Shown piece after piece: positions 24,608 to 31,513 of a stretch of 64,000 nt of DNA. The stretch is from Nitrospinia bacterium (GTDB lineage: Bacteria; Nitrospinota; Nitrospinia; Nitrospinales; JAJDAT01), in assembly GCA_029261715.1 (NCBI GenBank), contig JAJDAT010000025.1, forward strand, positions 1 through 64,000, given 5' to 3'. The translations under genes were made by a program, and so were the position numbers. The notes below the pieces were generated by a model that was not told where the DNA came from, did no database searches, and worked only from the letters and a program-made list of their open reading frames with translations. Every line of letters begins with the position of its first letter. Within the stretch, counting starts at the first letter, position 1.

Positions 24608-25528
24608 TTATTTTTTTGATTGATAAATTTTCCCCACCATCAGCCAATAAGATATACCCAGACAAAGTACTAAAACACCATACAAGACCACATCTGTCGT
24701 CTTTGATGGCGAAAGAGAAAATATAAGAATTTTTCGAATGAGAGCCGCGATTGCAAGAGTTATAAATGCCTCTATCGCAAATTTACCACCTCGGAGTTGA
24801 TTCATTTCTTCATGAATAAGTTCTATTGCCGCCCAAAGAATTAAAAGGCTACCAAGAACTGTTAAAATTCCTTTTTCAAAAGCTATCTGTTTTGTAAAAA
24901 GTAAAAACACGTCAAATCCGAATAAACAAATAGCAAAAACGGCGACTAAAACAAGAGCTCCAGCTAATAGATAATTAAAGTAGGAACTAGCCTTTTTGAG
25001 AAAACCCAATAGTTTTTTTTCAATACTTGATAGAGAAAGGTATCGACCTATTTCCTCTTGGCGATAAGAACTAGTTAAAACATCTAAGTTTATATCAAGT
25101 ATTATTTCAATAGCCTTTAGTCTTACCTCTAAATTATCGGTTTTTATGCAATTCTTTCGTATGCGTTCCAGAGTAAAAACACGCACATAGTTAAAAGCGG
25201 CATTTACATAGTGCGTTGGGAGTCCTAATTGAACATGAATTTCACCTATTTTATAAAGTTTTAAAAAGTAATTTATGTCGTACTTACCGCTAAATAAGTT
25301 CAGGTACCATTTTCGAATCTCCCCTTGATGTCGCCCAAGAATCTCTTCATTTTTCAGGAAATTTGCAGTTTTTCCAAAGCCCCAAATAAATTTATAGAAC
25401 CCATCTAAGAAGTCTTCCATTATGGATTCAATCAAAGGGCGCATCTCTAACAATAATTTTTCATCATCTTTTGTCAGATGATAGTGCTCTTTTAAACTAG
25501 AAAAATCATTTTGTATTGAGTGATCCAT
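24608..25528 (-). CDS. protoglobin-domain protein fused to PsiE-like membrane domain
   Basis: About 306 residues from ATG at 25528; an upstream TTG would add seven. Residues 10-170 fit the protoglobin/globin-coupled-sensor fold, with FLDGFYKFIWGF, a HQGEIRKWYLNLFSG segment and the probable haem-ligand His in YKIGEIHVQLGLP. Residues 185-300 contain four hydrophobic helices and the PsiE-like signature AAIELIHEEMNQLRGGKFAIEA. The layout suggests a membrane-anchored haem sensor of O2 or NO. It has no GGDEF, kinase or MCP output domain, unlike most globin-coupled sensors. Neighbours are two more globin-fold genes and NnrS. Confidence 0.85.
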   Translation of the reverse strand: MDHSIQNDFSSLKEHYHLTKDDEKLLLEMRPLIESIMEDFLDGFYKFIWGFGKTANFLKNEEILGRHQGEIRKWYLNLFSGKYDINYFLKLYKIGEIHVQLGLPTHYVNAAFNYVRVFTLERIRKNCIKTDNLEVRLKAIEIILDINLDVLTSSYRQEEIGRYLSLSSIEKKLLGFLKKASSYFNYLLAGALVLVAVFAICLFGFDVFLLFTKQIAFEKGILTVLGSLLILWAAIELIHEEMNQLRGGKFAIEAFITLAIAALIRKILIFSLSPSKTTDVVLYGVLVLCLGISYWLMVGKIYQSKK

Positions 25529-25619
25529 AATTCTTTTAAAGCCCTTCAAACATATAAAGTTTATAAGAAATATTTTTTAGGATCTTCCTTAAACTAAAGT
25601 AAAATTTTATCTTTAAAAA

Positions 25620-26004
25620 TCAGAATTCTGTTTTTTTGTGCATATCCATATAGTATCTTTCGATATCTTTTACGGAAATTATTCCTACGACCTTGTTATC
25701 CTTAGTAACGGGGAGATGCCGAACGCTATGCTTTTCCATTAATGAACAAGCCTCAGGAATAGTTTGATCCTTATCAATAGAATATTTAATAAGTGATTGA
25801 AATGAAGAAACCTTTAAAACCTTAGGGTCGCATTCTTGTTGAAGGGCCAATAGCATCCAATCTGTTTTGGTTATAATTCCGGTATATTTTAACCAACAAA
25901 GCGCTAATTTTTCGATTCTCCATTTCATCAACAGCCTCAAAAACAAATCTATCTGGGTTAATGGAATGAAGGTCAGTACTCATATATTTGCTAATCTTAC
26001 TCAT
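25620..26004 (-). pseudogene. CBS-domain pair protein, frameshifted
   Basis: Two overlapping frames together encode a CBS-pair protein. The first frame (from 26004) gives MSKISKYMSTDLHSINPD and ENRKISALLVK. The second, one base shifted, gives YTGIITKTDWMLLALQ, then a complete second CBS motif with EKHSVRHLPVTKDNKVVGII. Removing a single A from the AAAA run at about 25885-25890 joins them as LLVK-YTGIITKTDW. CBS pairs bind adenosyl nucleotides. It may be a recent pseudogene, a slippage-controlled gene or a sequencing error. It sits in the minus-strand globin group. Confidence 0.75.
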
Positions 26005-26086
26005 CTAATAGTTCCTTTTTAGAAAATCCAATTTAGATAATAGGAAATATCATTCTTGATTTAATCTAGAAGCGAAAAAAAATGAA

Positions 26087-26482
26087 TTAATATTTATCGG
26101 TAATAACTTTTATCCCGTCTTGTAATCGTTCTTTCCATATTAATTTTAATTTTTCATTCCATTCTTTGTCATGCTTGACCGCCGCTTCACAAAAACTATC
26201 AAACCACAACTCATAAAACCTTGGCTCAATATCAAACTGTGATTTGCTGTGAGAAACTCCAACTCTTTCTATAGCTTCATACGCCTTGGCATCTCCCTTT
26301 CCTAATCGGATCATCATGGCAATTGAAGCTTTGATATGAGATTTTTGTTTCTTAAAATCAGTGTTTTTAAATTTTTCTGCAATCTCAGGAGATTTACTTA
26401 AAAAAATCTCATAGAATGTTTCAAAAAAATCTCCTGATTCACAGCAGCGATCATAACTAGCTTTTACTATTTCATACGACAT
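26087..26482 (-). CDS. single-domain globin
   Basis: A 131-residue haem protein of the classical globin superfamily (single-domain, three-over-three type). Visible are FFETFYEIFLSKSPEI and NTDFKKQKSHIKASI, which match the B-E helices, and a proximal-side segment GVSHSKSQFDIEPRFYELW whose His is the likely haem ligand. A distal Gln or His cannot be fixed without alignment. There is no reductase domain. Likely roles are NO or O2 binding in the cytosol, consistent with adjacent truncated haemoglobin, protoglobin and NnrS genes. Confidence 0.85.
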   Translation of the reverse strand: MSYEIVKASYDRCCESGDFFETFYEIFLSKSPEIAEKFKNTDFKKQKSHIKASIAMMIRLGKGDAKAYEAIERVGVSHSKSQFDIEPRFYELWFDSFCEAAVKHDKEWNEKLKLIWKERLQDGIKVITDKY

Positions 26483-26543
26483 CAGTTTCCCCTTTTAACT
26501 AGGCCATTATTAAGTTCACTTTCCTAAAAAATTCCATAAACAC

Positions 26544-26774
26544 TTAAAATACTTGATTAATAACACTGTCGTCGGCATCTCCATCACGTATAGTGATTTC
26601 GTCCTTACCTTCTTTACGCGCATTTTCTAGATACTTTTTGAGTTCAGGAATTTCGCTTTGTCCCTGAAAATGTTTAAACCTTCCTTCTCCTTCTGCCTGC
26701 ATCCTCAATCCAAAACGCTTTCCCGCTTTTAGGCGAGTTGATAGCTCTTCGAACAATTGATCGAAATAATCCAT
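26544..26774 (-). CDS. small hypothetical protein in globin group
   Basis: A 76-residue soluble, charged protein without signal peptide, beginning MDYFDQLFEELSTRL. AGTAAATGG context and an AAAGGAGTT a few bases upstream of the ATG give a good Shine-Dalgarno. The C-terminal half carries DEITIRDGDADDSVI. No family recognised. Position within a same-strand series of haem-protein genes suggests an accessory role, but that is only context. Confidence 0.6.
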   Translation of the reverse strand: MDYFDQLFEELSTRLKAGKRFGLRMQAEGEGRFKHFQGQSEIPELKKYLENARKEGKDEITIRDGDADDSVINQVF

Positions 26775-26837
26775 TTACTAAACTCCTTTTGCAGAAACCT
26801 TTAACTGTTTAAGTTCAAAAACTTTAACTTTCCTTTA

Positions 26838-27077
26838 TCAACTAGTTTTTGGGGAGAATATTATTTCCCTTTTCTTTCTCATTAGATTTACGTTTTTTAT
26901 ATAATCTTCGGAGGTTATTAATCTATTTTTGACGAGACATTCTTTTAAAACCTCTACTTCTATAATTAGAGATACAACAAGTTCTCGAAAATCAACATTT
27001 ACTTGTTTTTGTTCATTTGTCTGATCTAGTTCGTTGATTTGAGTTTCACTATCTTTGTTAATTTCATTTTTATTCAT
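26838..27077 (-). CDS. small hypothetical protein in globin group
   Basis: About 79 residues from ATG at 27077, chosen because GGGAGG lies 6-8 bases upstream; the longer TTG reading would translate the Shine-Dalgarno itself. The N-terminal 30 residues are Asn/Gln/Glu-rich and probably disordered, followed by a helical stretch DFRELVVSLIIEVEVLKECL. Not recognised. It lies between the truncated haemoglobin and globin genes on the same strand. Confidence 0.6.
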   Translation of the reverse strand: MNKNEINKDSETQINELDQTNEQKQVNVDFRELVVSLIIEVEVLKECLVKNRLITSEDYIKNVNLMRKKREIIFSPKTS

Positions 27078-27184
27078 ATCGATTCCTCCCAAATTTAGAT
27101 TGAAGAATATTAAAAACTGAACTAGTTAAATTTAATAAAATTCTTTAGCTAACAAGTTCAACGTAGACAACTTTTTTATCTTTT

Positions 27185-27580
27185 TTAAAAATTCTTTATT
27201 CCCATTTGTAATTGAAAAGTCTTAGAGGCCATCTTTACAAACTCCTTTGCTTTTTCTGTGTTGGTGCCCGAGAAATTAATATCGATTGACTCTATAAATA
27301 GTTTTACCCAACGTTCAAAATGTTCTTTTCCGATATTCAATGGCAAATGTTTCTTCAGCGGATTTCCATCATAATCTCCTTTACCGAAAAGACGTTTTTC
27401 CCAAAATCCATACATTGTTGGGAAATGTGTTTCCCAATTGGTTATTTCCTTCTCAAAAACCGGGCCAAGAAGTTCGTCTTGCCGCGCTTTGTCATAAAAT
27501 GAATCCACCATCAAACGAATATCTTTTGTAGAATGGATATCTCCTAGGTTTTTGCCATGTAATTCATTTTGATTATCCAT
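27185..27580 (-). CDS. group III truncated haemoglobin
   Basis: A 131-residue two-over-two truncated haemoglobin, best fitting group III. Segments are DIRLMVDSFYDKARQD (helix B), LLGPVFEKEITNWETHFPTM, YGFWEKRLFGKGDYDGNPL, and HLPLNIGKEHFERWVKLF with the proximal His on the F helix. Such proteins bind O2 and NO in the cytosol and often accompany nitrosative-stress genes. It is the first gene of the minus-strand group, divergent from the Rrf2 regulator gene, which is the usual position for a target of the neighbouring repressor. Confidence 0.9.
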   Translation of the reverse strand: MDNQNELHGKNLGDIHSTKDIRLMVDSFYDKARQDELLGPVFEKEITNWETHFPTMYGFWEKRLFGKGDYDGNPLKKHLPLNIGKEHFERWVKLFIESIDINFSGTNTEKAKEFVKMASKTFQLQMGIKNF

Positions 27581-27890
27581 GATCGTTTCTTACTCTCTCT
27601 TTTTATAAAATAATAACATATAAAGATATATGTATATAGTGTTATTGTTAATATAAAGTTTAAAACCTCACATGTCAAGTTTTGGGTTAAAAAATAAAAA
27701 ATTAAATTATTTTGAATGTCTCGGAAAAATGTAATAAAAAGGGCTTTTTATGGTCTAAAATCGTCGAAAGAAAAAATGATATTTGATGTTGATCCTGTAA
27801 AAAACTAACCACAGAAGTATCTTTTTATCGAGAAAAAATGTGAGATAATAAGGATAAGATGAAGATTTAAATATAAGAGGATAAAAATAT
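27581..27890. promoter_or_regulatory. divergent promoter region, truncated haemoglobin / Rrf2
   Basis: A 310-bp AT-rich divergent gap. Around 27618-27640 lies AAAGATATATGTATATAG, an AT-rich imperfect palindrome in the position of an operator for the truncated haemoglobin gene. TGAGATAATAAGG before the Rrf2 gene could be a -10 region. No ORF or repeat. The operator call is tentative. Confidence 0.35.
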
Positions 27891-28319
27891 ATGTTATCTC
27901 AAACTGCAGAATATGCCTTGAGAGCTGCCGTTTGTTTAGCTCAAAACCCAGAGGAATCATTAACTACATCAGAAATGTCACAATTAATAAAAGTTCCGGA
28001 ACCTTATCTTTCTAAGGTTTTGCATGATTTGGCAAGAGGTGGAATTGTTTCTTCAAAAAGAGGGCCTCACGGAGGATATGCTTTAAGTCGTCCTATTAAT
28101 CAATTATCTATTATGACGATTATCAGGGTTGTAGACCCTGTTCATCTTCAGCAAATAGAAAGTTGTCCTCTAAAACTAAATTCACATAAAACCCATCTTT
28201 GTGCATTACATAGAAAGATTAATAATGGAATCAGCCAAATGGAAGAGGTGTATAGAAACGCCACTATCCATACAATCCTTGAGGAACGGGCAAAAACCAT
28301 TCCCTTGCGAGAATCCTAA
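27891..28319 (+). CDS. Rrf2 family transcriptional regulator (NsrR-like)
   Basis: A 142-residue Rrf2-family winged-helix regulator. The start MLSQTAEYALRAAVCLAQ and the wing RGGIVSSKRGPHGGYALSR are characteristic. The cluster region has two Cys (ESCPLKLNSHKTHLC) plus another at residue 18. NsrR and IscR use three Cys in this loop, so an iron-sulphur cluster is possible but the ligand set is not the standard three. Context (globins, NnrS, Ogt) argues for an NO sensor acting as local repressor. A GAGGA Shine-Dalgarno precedes the ATG. Confidence 0.88.
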   Translation: MLSQTAEYALRAAVCLAQNPEESLTTSEMSQLIKVPEPYLSKVLHDLARGGIVSSKRGPHGGYALSRPINQLSIMTIIRVVDPVHLQQIESCPLKLNSHKTHLCALHRKINNGISQMEEVYRNATIHTILEERAKTIPLRES

Positions 28320-28379
28320 TTAGTTGATTAGAGAACAAATTTGTATTTGTGAGATTAAGTTATAGTTCCCGGGAATGAT

Positions 28380-28487
28380 TTCCCTTATTTGTTTAAAGGA
28401 AACGGAGGTCGCGTTTACGCTCTTTGGACCGCTTTAATTGACAATGGTCCAAAAGTCATGATGTCGCGGGGGCGGTTGCAGTCATAA
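28380..28487 (+). pseudogene. 3' relic of a third Asp-box lipoprotein gene
   Basis: An open stretch of 36 codons including the stop, about 85% identical in DNA to the last 108 bases of the lipoprotein-2 gene (22617-22724). Both encode LFKGNGGRVYALWTAL and NGPKVMMSRGRL before TAA. Most of the 16 or so base differences fall at third codon positions, so it diverged as a coding gene and is not a recent copy. Everything 5' is missing, replaced by the end of the NO region. Confidence 0.75.
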
Positions 28488-28506
28488 AACGTCAAGCGTT
28501 TTTAAT

Positions 28507-28788
28507 TTACTTTGATGTCCGCGCGTTTTTTTTTGCGATGTGGGGAAGTGCAAATTTTTCTCCCCACTTCTTCAGCGCCATTAGGACAGGTCGAAGTTGT
28601 TTCCCATCTTTAGATAAACTATATTCTACTTTTGGCGGCACTTCTTTATAGACTTTACGATCTACCAAGCCATCTTCTTCAAGTTCACGTAACTGCTTAG
28701 TTAGCATCCGTTGCGTGACACCGCCCATTTGACGTTTTAATTCGCTAAATCGCAAAGTCCCGTCGATCATTAAATGATAGAGCGCCAT
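28507..28788 (-). pseudogene. HxlR-type regulator lacking its N-terminus
   Basis: The reading frame encodes 93 residues of an HxlR winged-helix regulator, starting inside the first helix: [12 protein letters not shown], then [36 protein letters not shown] and [12 protein letters not shown]. HxlR proteins normally have about 20 more residues before GKW, including a conserved Cys. Here the frame upstream of GKW runs to a stop within ten codons, and homology ends at about 28800. A GGAAAGG just before ATG at 28788 might allow a short product. More likely it is a truncated remnant. Confidence 0.7.
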
Positions 28789-28801
28789 GCCTTTCCACTT
28801 C

Positions 28802-29206
28802 CCTTGCGGAAAAAGGTCCCAAAATCATTGTCGCTTGCCTTCTTAACGATTATCATGAAGACTGAGTGCCTGGATGGCTGCTTATCGATGTTCCATGAAT
28901 AAATACCAAGTATTTTATTTAGGGGCTAATATGCCGGTGAAAGAATTGGGAGCGTTTTGCACTTTAACGCGTCCTAATTTGGTTCTTTTATCGGGTACCG
29001 GCGATTTAACCGAAAAGGAAGCTAAATCCCTTGCGGAAGATTACGCCAAATTGGTATTGCCGTTTTGCCCTGTATGGGCGGGAGGTCCCGCAATGGCGTC
29101 TATGGGAAAGTATTGCTTAGAAAATGGAATTGATATTTTAGAATCATTACATGTTCTGGAAGATCGTTTAAAACGTCTTTCACATTTTTTAAATAAAAAC
29201 CTATAA
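28802..29206 (+). pseudogene. CarH/LitR-type B12-binding regulator remnant
   Basis: This encodes only the C-terminal cobalamin-binding half of a MerR-type photoreceptor regulator. Frame 1 from about 28802 gives [17 protein letters not shown] and then stops (TGA at 28862). One base shifted, the protein continues as LSAWMAAYRCSMNKYQVFYL, GANMPVKELG, RPNLVLLSGTGDLTEKEAKS and a C-terminal helix. Restoring one base in the GAAGACTG run gives HEGLSAWMAAYR, matching family sequence. Both the DNA-binding N-terminus and the frame are lost, so it cannot be a normal regulator. A B12-domain-only product from ATG 28874 cannot be excluded. Confidence 0.75.
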
Positions 29207-29223
29207 AAAGATCAATCAGAATC

Positions 29224-30204
29224 ATGCTCTCTTCAAACCAAGAAAATATGGCTAATAAAATTAAGATTGGGGTTAGCAGTTGCCTGATAGGCGAAAAAGT
29301 TCGCTGGAATGGAGATCACAAGCAAGATCGATATGTAAAAGATATCTTGAGTCAGTTTTTAGAATATGTACCGGTTTGCCCAGAAGTTGAGGTGGGGATG
29401 GGAACTCCTAGAGAGACTGTTGCTCTATATGGAACCCTTGAAAATCCAAAAATGCTGAGCAAAAAAACTCAGACTGATTGGACGCAAAAGATGAATAAAT
29501 ATACCAAAGGTTGCATCAAGGATTTATCTAAAGACGATCTATGCGGCTATATTTTTAAAAGTAAATCTCCTTCCTGCGGTTTGGCTAGAATTCCTGTTTA
29601 CGATGAATTGGATAAGAGCAGGGCAAGACACGGTGTCGGCATGTTTGCCGATGCTTTTAGTAAGGCAAACCCGTTAGTTCCAACTGAAGACGAAGGAAGA
29701 CTAAACGACACTAGAATTCGCGAAAATTTTATCGTACGAGTGTTCAGTTTTTTTCGATTAAAAACGGAATTGCTTAATAAAAAAGCAAGACCGGGAACTC
29801 TTGTTCAATTTCACACCGAACATAAATTTCTTCTTCTTTCCCATAGCAGGAAGCATTATCAGGTTCTAGGTAAAATTGTGGCAGAAGTAAAAAACATTCC
29901 ATGGAACAGAGTGCTTTCCTCCTATATATCCACTTTTATGGAAGCTTTGACCCTAAAGTCCACTCCGAAAAAAAATACCGACGTACTACTTCATATGATG
30001 GGATTTCTGAAGAAGATTCTGACAAAAGAAGAAAAGAAAGACATATTAGATGCCATCGAAGATTATCGAAACGAATTAATTCCTCTCATCGTCCCAGTGA
30101 CATTAGTGCGCCATCAAGTAAAAAAACACAACATTGAATACTTGCTGAACCAAGTCTATCTTAATCCTCACCCCAAAGAGCTGATGCTCAGAAATCACGT
30201 TTGA
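29224..30204 (+). CDS. DUF523-DUF1722 fusion (TudS/YbgA-type)
   Basis: A 326-residue two-domain protein. Residues 10-165 form DUF523, related to the thiouracil desulfidase TudS, with the cluster Cys in GVSSCLIGEKVRWNG, VPVCPEVEVGMGTPRE and SKSPSCGL. Residues 190-310 form DUF1722 (YbgA), with LVQFHTEHKFLLLSHS and the terminal LNQVYLNPHPKELMLRNHV. The predicted role is iron-sulphur-dependent desulphuration of damaged bases or nucleosides. It follows the CarH-like remnant on the same strand; YbgA-type genes commonly accompany photolyase and light-responsive regulators, but no photolyase gene remains. An alternative start is ATG 29248. Confidence 0.9.
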   Translation: MLSSNQENMANKIKIGVSSCLIGEKVRWNGDHKQDRYVKDILSQFLEYVPVCPEVEVGMGTPRETVALYGTLENPKMLSKKTQTDWTQKMNKYTKGCIKDLSKDDLCGYIFKSKSPSCGLARIPVYDELDKSRARHGVGMFADAFSKANPLVPTEDEGRLNDTRIRENFIVRVFSFFRLKTELLNKKARPGTLVQFHTEHKFLLLSHSRKHYQVLGKIVAEVKNIPWNRVLSSYISTFMEALTLKSTPKKNTDVLLHMMGFLKKILTKEEKKDILDAIEDYRNELIPLIVPVTLVRHQVKKHNIEYLLNQVYLNPHPKELMLRNHV

Positions 30205-30355
30205 GGTTTTTAATACTATCGAAGCGTTTACTATTTAAGTAGAGATACGATAGAAGTGGAGAAAGTTATTTAATAAATAAAAAAGCGTTGTTAAGAAAAG
30301 AAAACTTAACCTCTGATTCGTTTAAAATTTATAAAAATCAATACGAAGGCTTTTC

Positions 30356-31246
30356 ATGAAGATTTTGATAACCGGCGCTACGGGGTATATTGGAAACCAG
30401 CTTATTCAGCGGTTGAGCCTGCTGCCTTTTCAAATACGATGTCTAGCGAGAAATCCGGATCGTATGAGGGAAATTAAAAATACTTCAATAGAAGTTAGGC
30501 AGGGAGATTTGCTTTCAAGTAATAGCCTTCGAGAAATTATGAAAGGAATTGATGTCGCTTTTTATTTGGTTCATAGCATGGATTCCAAAAATGATTTTGA
30601 AACTTTGGAAGTTGATGCGGCAAAAAATTTTATTAAAGCCGCGGTAGAAAATAAGGTTAAAAGAATAATTTATTTAGGCGCGCTGGGATCGGAAGAAGAA
30701 GGCGACCTGTCTCCTCATCTTCAGAGTAGAAAACAAGTCGGAAACATATTAAGAGACTCTGGAATCCAAGTTATTGAGTTCCAAGCCTCCATCATTTTAG
30801 GGGCTGGAAGCTTGTCTTACGAAATGATTAAGGCGCTTTGTGAAAAATTGCCAGTAATGATAATGCCCAAATGGGTTTCGGTTAAGGCGCAGCCAATAGG
30901 CATAAGGGATGTATTAGATTATTTAACTCAAGCAATAGATTTAAAAGTAGAAGGAAATGAAATATACGAAATTGGCGGTCCAAATGTGGTTTCATATAAG
31001 GAGCTCATTCAAGAATATTCGCTGCAACGGGGATTAAAAAGATTCTTAATACCAGTCCCAGTTTTAACTCCATGGTTATCGAGCTTGTGGCTGGCTCTGG
31101 TAACGCCCGTTTATGCAAGAGTAGGTGAAAAACTAATTCTCAGCATCAAAAATCCAACCTTGGTTAAAAATAATAGGGCTCTTAAGGTTTTTCCTGACAT
31201 TAATCCAATGAAAGTTTCTGAAGCGATTTCCCTTGCATTGAGCTAG
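30356..31246 (+). CDS. atypical SDR NAD(P)-binding protein
   Basis: A 296-residue Rossmann-fold protein of the NmrA/atypical SDR group. The dinucleotide motif ILITGATGYIGNQL is at residues 3-16. Next come RQGDLL, FYLVHSM (a signature of the family often fused to DUF2867), IIYLGALGS and a C-terminal NEIYEIGGPNVVSYKEL. Classical SDR Tyr-x3-Lys is not evident. Such genes are regular members of LitR/CarH light-response clusters with DUF523-DUF1722, so this gene and its neighbour look like a remaining part of one. Substrate unknown. Confidence 0.85.
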   Translation: MKILITGATGYIGNQLIQRLSLLPFQIRCLARNPDRMREIKNTSIEVRQGDLLSSNSLREIMKGIDVAFYLVHSMDSKNDFETLEVDAAKNFIKAAVENKVKRIIYLGALGSEEEGDLSPHLQSRKQVGNILRDSGIQVIEFQASIILGAGSLSYEMIKALCEKLPVMIMPKWVSVKAQPIGIRDVLDYLTQAIDLKVEGNEIYEIGGPNVVSYKELIQEYSLQRGLKRFLIPVPVLTPWLSSLWLALVTPVYARVGEKLILSIKNPTLVKNNRALKVFPDINPMKVSEAISLALS

Positions 31247-31334
31247 AAACAATTAAGTCCTTTATAATAAGAAAATAAATTTTTTAAAGTTTGAATCTAC
31301 CAACGTTATTCTTCTGACTATTTTTTTAATGAGA

Positions 31335-31402
31335 CCTTGATAAAACCTTGATAGAAATTTCCTCCTGTGACGGAATCAATGAGCGTCTTCTAAATGATTG
31401 AA
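31335..31402. repeat. direct repeat left of nnrS copy 2
   Basis: A 68-base sequence beginning CCTTGATAAAACCTTGAT and ending CTTCTAAATGATTGAA. A near-identical copy lies at 32739-32815 on the other side of NnrS copy 2, in the same orientation. It includes AAATTTCCTCCTGTGAC. Confidence 0.75.
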
Positions 31403-31469
31403 TTAGAGAGTCAAATGATTGAGGATGGTGTTTGTCTTGGAAAGATCAGCAATTGTTGATTTTTTATGG

Positions 31470-31485
31470 ACAAAATCTAATTTGT
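31470..31485. promoter_or_regulatory. putative NO-responsive operator, nnrS copy 2
   Basis: ACAAAATCTAATTTGT is the counterpart of the palindrome upstream of NnrS copy 1. The common block extends to TATGGACAAA and TTTGTAG on either side. It lies about 29 bases before the ATG. An Rrf2 or Crp/Fnr-type regulator could bind; no site has been demonstrated. Confidence 0.45.
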
Positions 31486-31513
31486 AGTAAATCGATATTT
31501 GCAGGAGATTAAT

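Noticed and set aside
28846-28860. AACGATTATCAT resembling the Fur-like palindrome at 18989
   Set aside because: It encodes Asn-Asp-Tyr-His of the CarH-like B12-binding domain remnant, so it is explained by coding sequence; the match to a Fur box is accidental.
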